A stretch of DNA of 64,000 nucleotides, taken from contig CAYLWO010000017.1 in NCBI GenBank assembly GCA_964387285.1, forward strand, positions 1 to 64,000, in the 5' to 3' direction. The stretch comes from Anaerohabitans sp964387285. GTDB taxonomy: Bacteria > Zhuqueibacterota > Zhuqueibacteria > Residuimicrobiales > Residuimicrobiaceae. The first letter of the stretch is position 1, and each line of letters starts with the position of its first letter. The notes under the pieces are model-generated. The model was not told where the DNA came from, did no database searches, and was given only the letters and a program-made list of their open reading frames with translations. Positions 17,627 to 26,459 of the stretch are shown here, one piece after another. A program made the translations under genes and the position numbers.

Positions 17627-20600
17627 CAACTGCCCCGGATAGAAATATTGACTTCAAGACCAAACTCTTTGAATGTAGTATCGCCCAGCAGCTTGTGATG
17701 GTTCTTGCCGAGCTCCAGATGCATACCGCCGCGTACGCGGTCGCTGAATGTGTAATTGAGATTGGGTTTAAAAGTCCACTTGGTGGTTTCATTGGTGGAT
17801 TCATACCCGCCGTCAGAGACTTTTTTCCACGTTCGGTCGCTGCCGATGGCCACGCTGAGGGAAAGATCGATGCTGTTTTTTAAGCGCATGTTTTTAAACG
17901 GCCAGATCGGCAGTGGAATGCGAAAATCACTGCGCTTGGACCAATTGGCGGTCAGCGAAAAGTCGCTCTTTTCATTTTTCGTGGCGCCGTCGCCGGTGCT
18001 TCTCGTGACCGTCTCCATCTTACTGCTGTTGTATCGCATAGTCACGGTCATGCCGTTCTTAAAAGAAAGGTTGACGCCGGCCAGCGGGGCAAATTTCGAA
18101 TCGCACGTATATTTATCGACAACCTCTTGCCCGCTCTTTTTATCAAAGGTTTCGTCGTATTGTCCGGAATAGTTATGATCCAGGCTGATGCGCTGTACAA
18201 CCTTGTTTATCAGCGGTAATTTTTCCAGACTGGAAATCCGGATCGACCATTCCGGGAACGGCATATCGATCGCATCATAGATAAGCCGTGAATGCGAACG
18301 TTGACCGGTGGTGGTGGTGCCGGAGTTTAAAGTGTAATTATCGTCGAACTTGAACTGAATCTTGATATCGCGTGAGATGCCCAGGCCGGTGGATAGACTC
18401 AAGGTATTGTTGATGCTGCTGCTGTTACGGTTGACATTGCCGCCTCCGGAGGCGGACTGTGTTGCCAGCGGAACGCTCAGGGAATCGGACAAGCCGAGCT
18501 GATATTTCCAGGTGGGCATGCCGGTTATGCCGAACATGTTGTCCGTTTCGCGTTTGCCGTAATTGACGCTGAGCGGTTCAAATATGGTAAAAAACTTATC
18601 CACCATGCCCATGACGGTAATCGGTTCTTTCGGTTTTGCATCCTTGGCAGCTTGTTCTTTCTTTTTCTGCTCTTCGCTCGTTTTCACTGCCGCCTTGGCG
18701 GCTATGGCTTTAGGCACGGTGCCGTTGTTACGAAAAGCCATGGAATCAGCGGTGGCGTTTTTCAACTGCAAGGAATCGGCAACCATGGACTGGCGTTGCT
18801 TTTCCAAATCTTTGCGCAGATTGGTCAGCCGATCGCGGCTTTTTTGCTCGCGTTTTATTTGCTCCAGCGTCTTGATTCTTCCAGACGCTTCCAGCTGCAT
18901 GGAATCAGCCATTACGGCCTGCAGCTCGGTGAGATCGATTTTCTTGCCTTTTTTCTCCTTTTTTTCCAGCGCTTTGCGGATGGCCAGCAACCGGTCTTTT
19001 AATTTTTTCTCTTTCTTGAGATGATCTGAAGTTTTGACCCGACCCGTTGTTGCCAGTCGAATGGAATCAGCCAGGACAAGGCGATACTTGGCCGAATCAG
19101 CCTTGGCGCCTTTTTTCAACAGCTCTTTACGCAATTGCAGCAGATTCTTGGTCAATTTTTCCTCTTCCTTGATCCGTTCCGGTGTTTTTAATTTACCCTC
19201 ACGCCAGGATCCAGAATCCGCCCATGCAGCCTGGAATTTGCTAGAATCTACTGCAGCGCCTTTCTTTTTGCTTTGTTTGACGAGCTCGGCGCGGGCCTGA
19301 CTCATCCGGCTGTAAATGCGTTGTTCCATTTTCAACTGATCAGGAGGCTTGTTGTCCCGTGCATACATAGCGGCGGAATCAGCGACGGCTTTGGCCAATT
19401 TATCTCGAATGAGCTTGACTTCAAACAAGCGCTCGTTAACTTTTTTACGGGCACGATTCGATTGCTCGCGCAGTTGCAGCTCTACTTTTATCTGCTCTTC
19501 GGTTCTGACGCCGATGGTATGCCATACTAGTGAATCGGCAAGCGCGGCGCGATATTCGCTAGAATCGGGCTTGATGCCTTTGCGCAGCTTTTTCACTAAT
19601 TCCTGACGAGCAGCCAGCAGACGCTCCTGTGCTTTCTTTTCTTGCTGCAGTTGCAAAACTGATTTGTATTTACCGGTGGTTTGCAACTCGATCGAGTCAG
19701 CCAGGGCTTTACGCAATTGGCTGGAATCCGGCGTCGCGCCTTTTGCCATTGCCTTCAATATCAGTTGTCTCTCTTGCGCCGGACGCGTGCGAATGAGAGT
19801 TTCCTGCTTGATCTGATCAGAAGATTTCAACTTACCCGTGGTTTGCAGCAAAACAGAATCTGCCAGCGCCGAACGCAGTTCCGTCGAATCAACCGGTGCG
19901 CCCTTCCTGATCTGTTTTTCCAGCGTTGACCGTAGCCGCGCTAATCGAGAGGCAACCTGCTGTTCCTGTTTGAGAAACGCCGCAGGTCTTGGACCATCTT
20001 TGGCCAGTTTAGCGGAATCAGCCAATGCTTTTTTATACGCCGTGGAATCCGCAACATCACCTTTATTCACATTTTTAAACAGATCTTTGCGCAACTGCTG
20101 CAGTCGCTCTGACTGCTGTTTTTTCTGCTCGAGTTCCTCGCTGAATAATTTGACGGAATCTGCCATCGCGGTGCGCAAAGCCGTCGAATCCGGCGCCGCT
20201 CCCGTGTCCAGATTTTCCTTGAGGTGTAAGCGTGCCTGCTGCAACCGGCCGCTCATTTCTTTTTGCTGAGCAACTTTATCTTGCTGCCATTTTATCGAAT
20301 CAGCCAACGCAGCCTGTAAGGCGGTCGAGTCCGCAACCACAACGCTCTTTTCCGCCTTTTTGGTCAAATCCTGACGCAATTTACGCAATCGATCTGCCAG
20401 TTGCTTTTCCTGCTTGAGCCACTCTTTGCCCTTGTCTCGTGCAGCTTGTTGGGCTTTTGCCCTGGCCGCCTGTTGTGCTTTTTCTTTTTCGACTTTATCG
20501 CGCGCTTCTTTTTCCTGCTTTTCGCGTTTTAAGCGCTCTTGCTCGTCTTTTTGCTTTTGCTGTTGCTCCTTCTTGAGTTGCTCTGCGGTTTTTATGGCGC

Positions 20601-23600
20601 CGGTGTTGTGCAATTGCACGGAATCAGCCAGAGCGTTTTTCAGGGCGGTCGAGTCCACGGCCACTCCCTTTTCAGCCATGTCAGCCAGATCAGCGCGCGC
20701 TTGTTCGAGTCGCTGCGTCAATTTGATTTCCAGCTGTTTTCTTTCTTTCTCCTTCTTGGCCTGTTCTTTGGCCTGCGCTTTGGCGTCCGGCTGCTTGGTT
20801 CCGCGATCACTCTGTCTTCCGCCTGTTCCAGCGCCTGGTCCGTCTCTGCGGCCGGCGCCGCGGCTGTCGCCGCCGCGTCCGGCGCCCGGTCGAACACCGC
20901 CTGCGCCACCCAGGGAGGGGCGGTAAACGCTTTTGACCAGTGCGGAGAGATCAAAACTGCCTGAAAGATTGTAGGTTTTACCCAGCGAAACATCGCGCAT
21001 GTACTGCTGCCGATTATAGCCATAACGAAAGTTGGCCGAATACGAGCCGTTGGCCGTAAGCCAGGAGAATATGCGCGGATTGTAGCGTGCTGAAAAATTC
21101 TGGTTCATGCTGGTGAGAAGGCCCAGTTGGCCCCGGTTCAACATCATCCTTATGGTATCAGGCGAAAAACCGTTGAGATCGTTGACATAGCTGCGGTTGA
21201 CGTCCAGGGAAAGACTCTCAAACAACTTGAGCTGCGAACTCAAACTGGAATTGAAACTGAAGGTTTCATTTTTCGATTTCAGCTTGGTGCGCGTTTCCGA
21301 CTCGCTTTTCGTATTGGTGCCGGATATCTTGGCGTTAAAATTGGTCGGTGTGTAATACATCTTTAATTCCGACAGCCGGGACGCTAATGCCGATTCACCC
21401 AAAAATTTGAACGGCCGAAAATAGTTATTTGCGCCAAAGGTAACGCCCCAATCCAAATTTCCCGATCGGGATATATTTTTTGACTCTTTTATGGTGGAAC
21501 TGCTGGCTGTGCCTTGCGATTGACTGTAATTGGCGCGCAGGTTAGCCAGTATGTTTTTAACAATGAAATTATTGGATCGCGAGCGGACACTGAAAGAAAC
21601 GGTGAATCCGTTTTTGTCGTCCAGGGTACGGACTTGATCCTTCAAGGCATTATCCAGGGCGGCCGTCTCTACATCGGTGCCAGGCACATATTTGGGCAGC
21701 GATCGCGCGTAACTCTGGTTGTAGCTGAAGGGAATGGCGATACCCAGTTGGGACGGCAAAAACTTGTCGAGATTGATGCTTGTTTGAAAATTGCCGGATT
21801 CGGTGTTGTCGCCGTCGCCGAATCGTTGAGCCACGTTGTGAAAATCCGCGTCCTGCTTGCTGAATTCGCCGTTGAATTTGAGCAGGTCGGCCCAGTCCAG
21901 ATCCAAACGCGCGCGATAGGCCATGCCTTTTTCTTTTTTCACATTGGTCAGGCGCACTTCATTGATCCAGATTTCGCCGTCAAAAGTTTTCTTGCCGCAA
22001 TTGTGCACGCCAATTACCAGCATGCGCACATTGCGCAAGGCCGGCGTTCCCTTGATAAAGCATTCCTTCCCGTCGATGACGCCCTGAAACCCATTGCGAT
22101 AGCCACTGCTGTCGTAATTGGCGATCACCGCTTTCAAGGCGGCCAGTTTCACCAAATCGATTTTAATCTCATTACGCGCATCCCATTCCGGATACACCTT
22201 TTCACGGATTTCATAATAGTTGTTCATATCCGCGCCGAAACGGAAAAAGAACTCGATATCGCTCCGTTCCTCCTGAATCATATGTTGGTTGTCGTCGCCG
22301 CCGACGAACATTTTCAAAGTTTTATAATTAATATAATCCTGGGCTTCATAAAAGGTTTTCTGCAGGATGCCGTTTTCACCCGGGGCCAGGCTCTTGACCT
22401 GCATCACCAGGGATTGCTCGCGCTGCACGGCATTGGTATAAAGATCCACCTCGCCCATGACGCCCGGCGGCGGCGCATAGTCCGGATTTTCATGGGTGTT
22501 CATGACGGTGGCAAACACGCCCTTGTTCTTGTCTTCCGGAACTTTGTAATTCTCCGGCGTTTGCGGCGGCGCCACGCCCAGCTCTTTCCATTCGTTGCCC
22601 ACCAGGTTGATATCGGCGATCCAAATCTCGCCGGGCTTGGTCATGCCGTCGAACCAGATGCGTACATACTGTATCTGTTCTTTGGAAGGCGTGCCCACTT
22701 TTTTGGTAATGAGATCGGCGCCTTCCAAAGGAATGCGGTACAGCTTCCATGCATGATACCTGCCTGGCACTTCACCATGCTGGCCCTTGTTGGCCGGCGC
22801 AACAAAGATATCCTTGGCCAGAGCGTTGGTAGTGTCCAACGGCACGGTATATTCAAAATAATCGTTGTTCAGATCCACGCCGCTGTTGTTGTTCATATCC
22901 TCGGAATCGGGTTTACGGCCGCCATAGTCGTTTTCATTACCCTCGGTGCCGTTGATCCTGGAATAATCTTCACTTTTTTCGCTATAGCTATAGTTGTCGT
23001 TGCTGTAAGGCTCGCCCCAATCCCTTTTGCCGTTCCTATCGATATCCCAGAAATCACCGCCGGCCGCAATGGCGCGTGGATCATTGTCGGCCATGCCGTC
23101 GAGACCCACGTCTTCACCGTCATCCAGCACCGTGTTGCGGATTTTGTTGCGCATTTGATCTTCGGTGTCCCACTGGTTGTTGGGAATGATGTCCTCGGAG
23201 ATGGCGCCCAGATCGATATGCATGACGCCGGATTCACCGGAAACCCAGATTTCCAAAAACTTGGATTCGGTCTGATTCCAATATCCCTGCGGCAGCCATT
23301 TCTGAATGCCGCCCCAGGCCTTGGTTTTATCCGCCAAGGAATCCGGCGGATTAAATCTGATCTTCAGGATCGAGGTCGTACTGACGCTGCCGGTGGCGCC
23401 GGTAACGTCGCGGTTGGGCCAGACATCCTGGATGGGCCATTGACCAAAGGGCTCCCACCATAACAATTCACCGCGTTCACTCAGATCGACAATGTTGCTG
23501 GCGCCTGGTCGGTAGATAATTTTGTCCACCGGAGTAGAACACAGATTCCAGCTGCGTCGCGAAATGCCCAAAGGCGTCATACGCTTAGCCGGCTCAAAAT

Positions 23601-26004
23601 CATCGATATAGGCCACGCCGTCTTTATCGTCTTTGACCACGCCGTTGCTGGTGTTGGGATTGGGCAGGACCTGAGCCAATTCGCCCTCAAAACGGATTCG
23701 CGACGGCTCGCGCGTATCCACAAAGGGCAACAGATTGGCAAAACGGGTGAGAAAAAAGGGATTCGCATTCAGCGAGGTGTTCACATCCCATACCATATTT
23801 TTCATGGGACCCTTGCCCACGCGCACTTTTTGTTCAATGGTGCGCTCACTCTGGTATAAAAAGGTGCCGCCGATGAAACTATCGTCCCATAAACCGTATT
23901 CGGCGCGCGCGCCCATGACGGTTTTTTTCTCGATCTGAAACATCTGATTGCTCTCATAGGTCACATCGACGTTGGCTGTGGGACGCGAGGCCTCATCATT
24001 GAGCATGCGCAAAGTGCCGGTAAAATAATCGATGGTGTAATCTGTCCCGCGATTGAGCCTCCGACCGTTGAGCGTCACCTCCTCCGAATTTTCGATTACG
24101 TTCATGCCCAGATTGTACTCGGTGTCGCGCATCTTGGAGATGATCTGGATATAAAATTTGCTTTCGGCGTTGATGACGCTCTGCACCGTGGTATCGTAAA
24201 TAGCCGGCGAACGCTTGTCATCAGGCAGCTCAAGTCCTACAGCAATGGGATCAAAAGGCCGCAAATCCGGAAACCATAATTCGCCGCTGGCCAGACGCAG
24301 CACATTGTCGTTGCGGTCGACAATGTTGTCCGGTATCGACGCACCGGTGGCGTTCACGTTGTCCAGACCAAATATCTGCAGGAAGGATTTAACCTGACCG
24401 TTGATATCTATGGTCTCCTGGGCGTCTCCGGAAGGCGGTTTGTAAAAAATCTTTAATTCAAATCCGTCGTCCGGTATGCTTCTGCCGCCCAGGTTATAGA
24501 CGTTTTTCCATTCGAGGTCCCAGGTGTCGTCCGACGGCAATGGATTCTCCGGCCGCAGCATGCGCAGTTGAATGATGCGATCTTTGATCGGATTATAATC
24601 AATCATACCGCGCACATACCCTCCAGGCAGACTGTCTTTATAGGCCACAGCCAGCACCTGCCCTGTGGTCAGGGGAAGGTTCAAACGGATGAATCCCAAA
24701 TCCGGATCAAAGGTATAAGAGGTTTTTTCCATGCGTTTGAAAAAACCGCGATACATGCCTTTTTTTACCGTGGTATCCGTGCGGCTGATAATTTGGCGTA
24801 CGTTCGTATCGCCCGGCGCCACACTCCACGCCCAGCCGTATATCGTCTCATTGGGCAGCTGGGAATAACTTGGCTGCGAGGTATAGACCTCAATATTGGT
24901 AAGCGGAGGATGGTTGGGGTCGGTTAAAAACTTGCCGTTATTATCTCGTTGTGAAAACCAGTTGCGATAGTGCTCATCGAGGAAATAATACTGGTCCTTG
25001 ACGTAATTGTAATCTTCAACCGTTTTGTTGTTATCCGTTGCCCCGCCGGACACCGACAGTTTTTTATTCTCGCCTTTTTCCTGACTGGCAATGGCGGTCA
25101 ATTTGAGATTGCCCAGATTCATGGCCGCCTTGATGCCGAACAAGCCGCTGCTCTGGCCGCCAAAGGTGACAAACCGGGTGCCGGGCAGGGACAGGGCAAT
25201 GTTGCCGGCCTCGATGGACTGAACGATTTCATCTTCATAACCCTGATAACGCAAATGCAGGTTATTATCGAAATCAAAAGTGCGTTCAGAATCCTGATCC
25301 ACGCCAATGGTCACCTTTTCACCGACATGACCTTGCACCTGAAAGCGTTGCGTCTGCTCCATTTTAAAATTGGTGTCGTTGCCCTGGGCCAATGAGGTTT
25401 TTTGTTCGCTGCGATTTTCGTGCCGCAAACCACCCTTGATATTGATCTCGCCGGTGACGTCCAAACCCACGGTGCCGCCGCCAAAGATCGCCTGAAATGC
25501 ACGGTTCTTGATTTCGACCGGGATATCGATGCGAATGGCGCCGCCCCGGCTGCTGCCGCTGGTATTTTCACCCAGTTTCGACAACGCATGGCGCACCCAC
25601 ATGTCCTGCTGATTGCGTCGACTGCGAATGGCGATATAATCTGTCAATGTCAAATAGGTCGGCAGTCGAAAATCGAACTTGTCCATTTTTTCGATAAAGT
25701 TGATGTTCTTGCCGGTGGAATCAATTTTAACTTCGCGGCGTACGCTGGGTAAACTGCGCTTGAGAATAGGAGAGCGGAGTCCGTTCATATGCAAACCCAG
25801 GAACGGCTCCTCATCAAAAATGGCAACACGCGGATCGCCGGCAGAAGGCAGATGCACACTTACATAGGGCTGCACCTGGCGATTGGCGGCATCTTTTTTG
25901 TCCGCCAGGGCATAGTCCAGCCACGGCATATTGATCAGGATCGAGATGAGCACCGCAGGCAACGGGGCAAGTTTCGACCGATGTTTGTCTGCAAAGGTTT
26001 TCAA
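17626..26004 (-). CDS. sprA: T9SS outer-membrane translocon SprA, with a large internal repeat block
   Basis: 2792 residues (SprA/Sov is usually about 2400-2500). The start is TTG at 26004, with an in-frame stop shortly upstream, followed by a signal-peptide-like segment (PAVLISILINMPW). The first 350 residues carry hallmark SprA text: YQGYEDEIVQSIEAGN, GQSSGLFGIKAAMNLGNL, IASQEKGENKK. Near residue 800 comes AYIDDFEPAKRM, and later YHAWKLYRIPL and WIADINLVGNEW. SprA forms the giant outer-membrane barrel through which CTD cargo leaves. Residues ~1700-1735 are a Gly/Arg-rich linker, ~1735-2455 a K/E/Q-rich repeat block, and barrel sequence resumes (FTIFEPLSVNYGK) to the C-terminus. Because the frame stays open and barrel sequence continues on both sides, the block is an insertion, not a fusion. 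The next gene is translationally coupled. Confidence 0.95.
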   Translation of the reverse strand: MKTFADKHRSKLAPLPAVLISILINMPWLDYALADKKDAANRQVQPYVSVHLPSAGDPRVAIFDEEPFLGLHMNGLRSPILKRSLPSVRREVKIDSTGKNINFIEKMDKFDFRLPTYLTLTDYIAIRSRRNQQDMWVRHALSKLGENTSGSSRGGAIRIDIPVEIKNRAFQAIFGGGTVGLDVTGEINIKGGLRHENRSEQKTSLAQGNDTNFKMEQTQRFQVQGHVGEKVTIGVDQDSERTFDFDNNLHLRYQGYEDEIVQSIEAGNIALSLPGTRFVTFGGQSSGLFGIKAAMNLGNLKLTAIASQEKGENKKLSVSGGATDNNKTVEDYNYVKDQYYFLDEHYRNWFSQRDNNGKFLTDPNHPPLTNIEVYTSQPSYSQLPNETIYGWAWSVAPGDTNVRQIISRTDTTVKKGMYRGFFKRMEKTSYTFDPDLGFIRLNLPLTTGQVLAVAYKDSLPGGYVRGMIDYNPIKDRIIQLRMLRPENPLPSDDTWDLEWKNVYNLGGRSIPDDGFELKIFYKPPSGDAQETIDINGQVKSFLQIFGLDNVNATGASIPDNIVDRNDNVLRLASGELWFPDLRPFDPIAVGLELPDDKRSPAIYDTTVQSVINAESKFYIQIISKMRDTEYNLGMNVIENSEEVTLNGRRLNRGTDYTIDYFTGTLRMLNDEASRPTANVDVTYESNQMFQIEKKTVMGARAEYGLWDDSFIGGTFLYQSERTIEQKVRVGKGPMKNMVWDVNTSLNANPFFLTRFANLLPFVDTREPSRIRFEGELAQVLPNPNTSNGVVKDDKDGVAYIDDFEPAKRMTPLGISRRSWNLCSTPVDKIIYRPGASNIVDLSERGELLWWEPFGQWPIQDVWPNRDVTGATGSVSTTSILKIRFNPPDSLADKTKAWGGIQKWLPQGYWNQTESKFLEIWVSGESGVMHIDLGAISEDIIPNNQWDTEDQMRNKIRNTVLDDGEDVGLDGMADNDPRAIAAGGDFWDIDRNGKRDWGEPYSNDNYSYSEKSEDYSRINGTEGNENDYGGRKPDSEDMNNNSGVDLNNDYFEYTVPLDTTNALAKDIFVAPANKGQHGEVPGRYHAWKLYRIPLEGADLITKKVGTPSKEQIQYVRIWFDGMTKPGEIWIADINLVGNEWKELGVAPPQTPENYKVPEDKNKGVFATVMNTHENPDYAPPPGVMGEVDLYTNAVQREQSLVMQVKSLAPGENGILQKTFYEAQDYINYKTLKMFVGGDDNQHMIQEERSDIEFFFRFGADMNNYYEIREKVYPEWDARNEIKIDLVKLAALKAVIANYDSSGYRNGFQGVIDGKECFIKGTPALRNVRMLVIGVHNCGKKTFDGEIWINEVRLTNVKKEKGMAYRARLDLDWADLLKFNGEFSKQDADFHNVAQRFGDGDNTESGNFQTSINLDKFLPSQLGIAIPFSYNQSYARSLPKYVPGTDVETAALDNALKDQVRTLDDKNGFTVSFSVRSRSNNFIVKNILANLRANYSQSQGTASSSTIKESKNISRSGNLDWGVTFGANNYFRPFKFLGESALASRLSELKMYYTPTNFNAKISGTNTKSESETRTKLKSKNETFSFNSSLSSQLKLFESLSLDVNRSYVNDLNGFSPDTIRMMLNRGQLGLLTSMNQNFSARYNPRIFSWLTANGSYSANFRYGYNRQQYMRDVSLGKTYNLSGSFDLSALVKSVYRPSLGGAGGVRPGAGRGGDSRGAGRRDGPGAGTGGRQSDRGTKQPDAKAQAKEQAKKEKERKQLEIKLTQRLEQARADLADMAEKGVAVDSTALKNALADSVQLHNTGAIKTAEQLKKEQQQKQKDEQERLKREKQEKEARDKVEKEKAQQAARAKAQQAARDKGKEWLKQEKQLADRLRKLRQDLTKKAEKSVVVADSTALQAALADSIKWQQDKVAQQKEMSGRLQQARLHLKENLDTGAAPDSTALRTAMADSVKLFSEELEQKKQQSERLQQLRKDLFKNVNKGDVADSTAYKKALADSAKLAKDGPRPAAFLKQEQQVASRLARLRSTLEKQIRKGAPVDSTELRSALADSVLLQTTGKLKSSDQIKQETLIRTRPAQERQLILKAMAKGATPDSSQLRKALADSIELQTTGKYKSVLQLQQEKKAQERLLAARQELVKKLRKGIKPDSSEYRAALADSLVWHTIGVRTEEQIKVELQLREQSNRARKKVNERLFEVKLIRDKLAKAVADSAAMYARDNKPPDQLKMEQRIYSRMSQARAELVKQSKKKGAAVDSSKFQAAWADSGSWREGKLKTPERIKEEEKLTKNLLQLRKELLKKGAKADSAKYRLVLADSIRLATTGRVKTSDHLKKEKKLKDRLLAIRKALEKKEKKGKKIDLTELQAVMADSMQLEASGRIKTLEQIKREQKSRDRLTNLRKDLEKQRQSMVADSLQLKNATADSMAFRNNGTVPKAIAAKAAVKTSEEQKKKEQAAKDAKPKEPITVMGMVDKFFTIFEPLSVNYGKRETDNMFGITGMPTWKYQLGLSDSLSVPLATQSASGGGNVNRNSSSINNTLSLSTGLGISRDIKIQFKFDDNYTLNSGTTTTGQRSHSRLIYDAIDMPFPEWSIRISSLEKLPLINKVVQRISLDHNYSGQYDETFDKKSGQEVVDKYTCDSKFAPLAGVNLSFKNGMTVTMRYNSSKMETVTRSTGDGATKNEKSDFSLTANWSKRSDFRIPLPIWPFKNMRLKNSIDLSLSVAIGSDRTWKKVSDGGYESTNETTKWTFKPNLNYTFSDRVRGGMHLELGKNHHKLLGDTTFKEFGLEVNISIRGS
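18640..20800 (-). repeat. Twelve-module degenerate tandem repeat encoded inside sprA
   Basis: Twelve copies of a module with consensus D-S-x-x-(L/Y)-x-x-A-(L/M)-A-D-S, then usually T-G-x-(I/L)-K-(T/S) and a K/E/Q-rich helix with R-L-x-x-L-R-K-x-L. The ADS codons, read as GAATC-type words on the plus strand, lie near 18743, 18901, 19063, 19214, 19376, 19532, 19694, 19856, 20014, 20156, 20297 and 20621. Spacing is about 141-164 nt (47-55 residues), except for a ~324-nt gap holding an extra K/Q/A-rich helix. The copies are diverged in sequence, so the repeat is old or under protein-level constraint. Confidence 0.85.
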
Positions 26005-26292
26005 AATAGGTGGAATGGCTTAACCTTTTTTTCAGCTAAAACGTTTTAAATAGTAGCAATGCGTCGATAAACGCTCCTTGGTTGGAGTGAGAAAGCCCGG
26101 CATGCGCCGGATCTGCCTGCGGTTTTTTGGATAGATAATTTAAGAAATATTTACTTTTATATCAATATAAAAAACCATGCAAAGCTGTAAAAAGTTCCCG
26201 CAGGCTTTGACAGAAAACAGTGACCTAACGTGAAAGATAAAATGGCGTTATAAAAGCAGATCTCCTCCGCCAGGTCGCGTTTACCTGTCGCT

Positions 26293-26320
26293 ATAATTTA
26301 GCATATAAAGCAAATATCAA
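26293..26320 (-). promoter_or_regulatory. Candidate sprA operon promoter
   Basis: Minus strand: TTGATA (26320-26315), 16-nt spacer, AATTAT (26298-26293). It implies a leader of about 280 nt before the TTG start, long enough to leave room for regulation. Plausible but unproven. Confidence 0.3.
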
Positions 26321-26393
26321 GCCATTTTTGCGGCATTTATCGGTCCAAAACGCCGTCAGATCAGGCATTTTTAAATTTTCCACTTGTTGTTAT

Positions 26394-26421
26394 TTGTTAT
26401 TTTTACTATCTTTAAAATAAT
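26394..26421 (+). promoter_or_regulatory. Candidate lptFG promoter
   Basis: TTGTTA (26394-26399), 16-nt spacer, AATAAT (26416-26421), about 32 nt of leader before the ATG at 26460. The surroundings are very AT-rich, which raises the chance of a coincidental match. Confidence 0.4.
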
Positions 26422-26459
26422 TATCTTTAGATAGAAATTTCGAGCATACTAACGACTCC

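Larger units (their letters stand above)
26005..26459. other. 455-nt AT-rich divergent regulatory region between sprA and lptF
   Basis: It separates the minus-strand sprA operon from the plus-strand lptFG operon. Candidate promoters for each direction are listed separately. No open frame or strong terminator was found. Confidence 0.5.

Noticed and set aside
18640..20800. Regular ~156-nt periodicity suggestive of a CRISPR-like or satellite array
   Set aside because: The periodicity is at protein level inside an open sprA frame, the DNA copies are strongly diverged, and there are no identical repeats or spacers.
21514..23463. 649-codon open frame on the plus strand
   Set aside because: It lies wholly antisense to sprA, and its composition mirrors the complementary codons. 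No family motif, signal or ribosome binding site was seen.
26206..26245. TTGACA (perfect -35) upstream of lptF
   Set aside because: No acceptable -10 occurs at 15-19 nt; the nearest TA-rich word is about 23 nt away.
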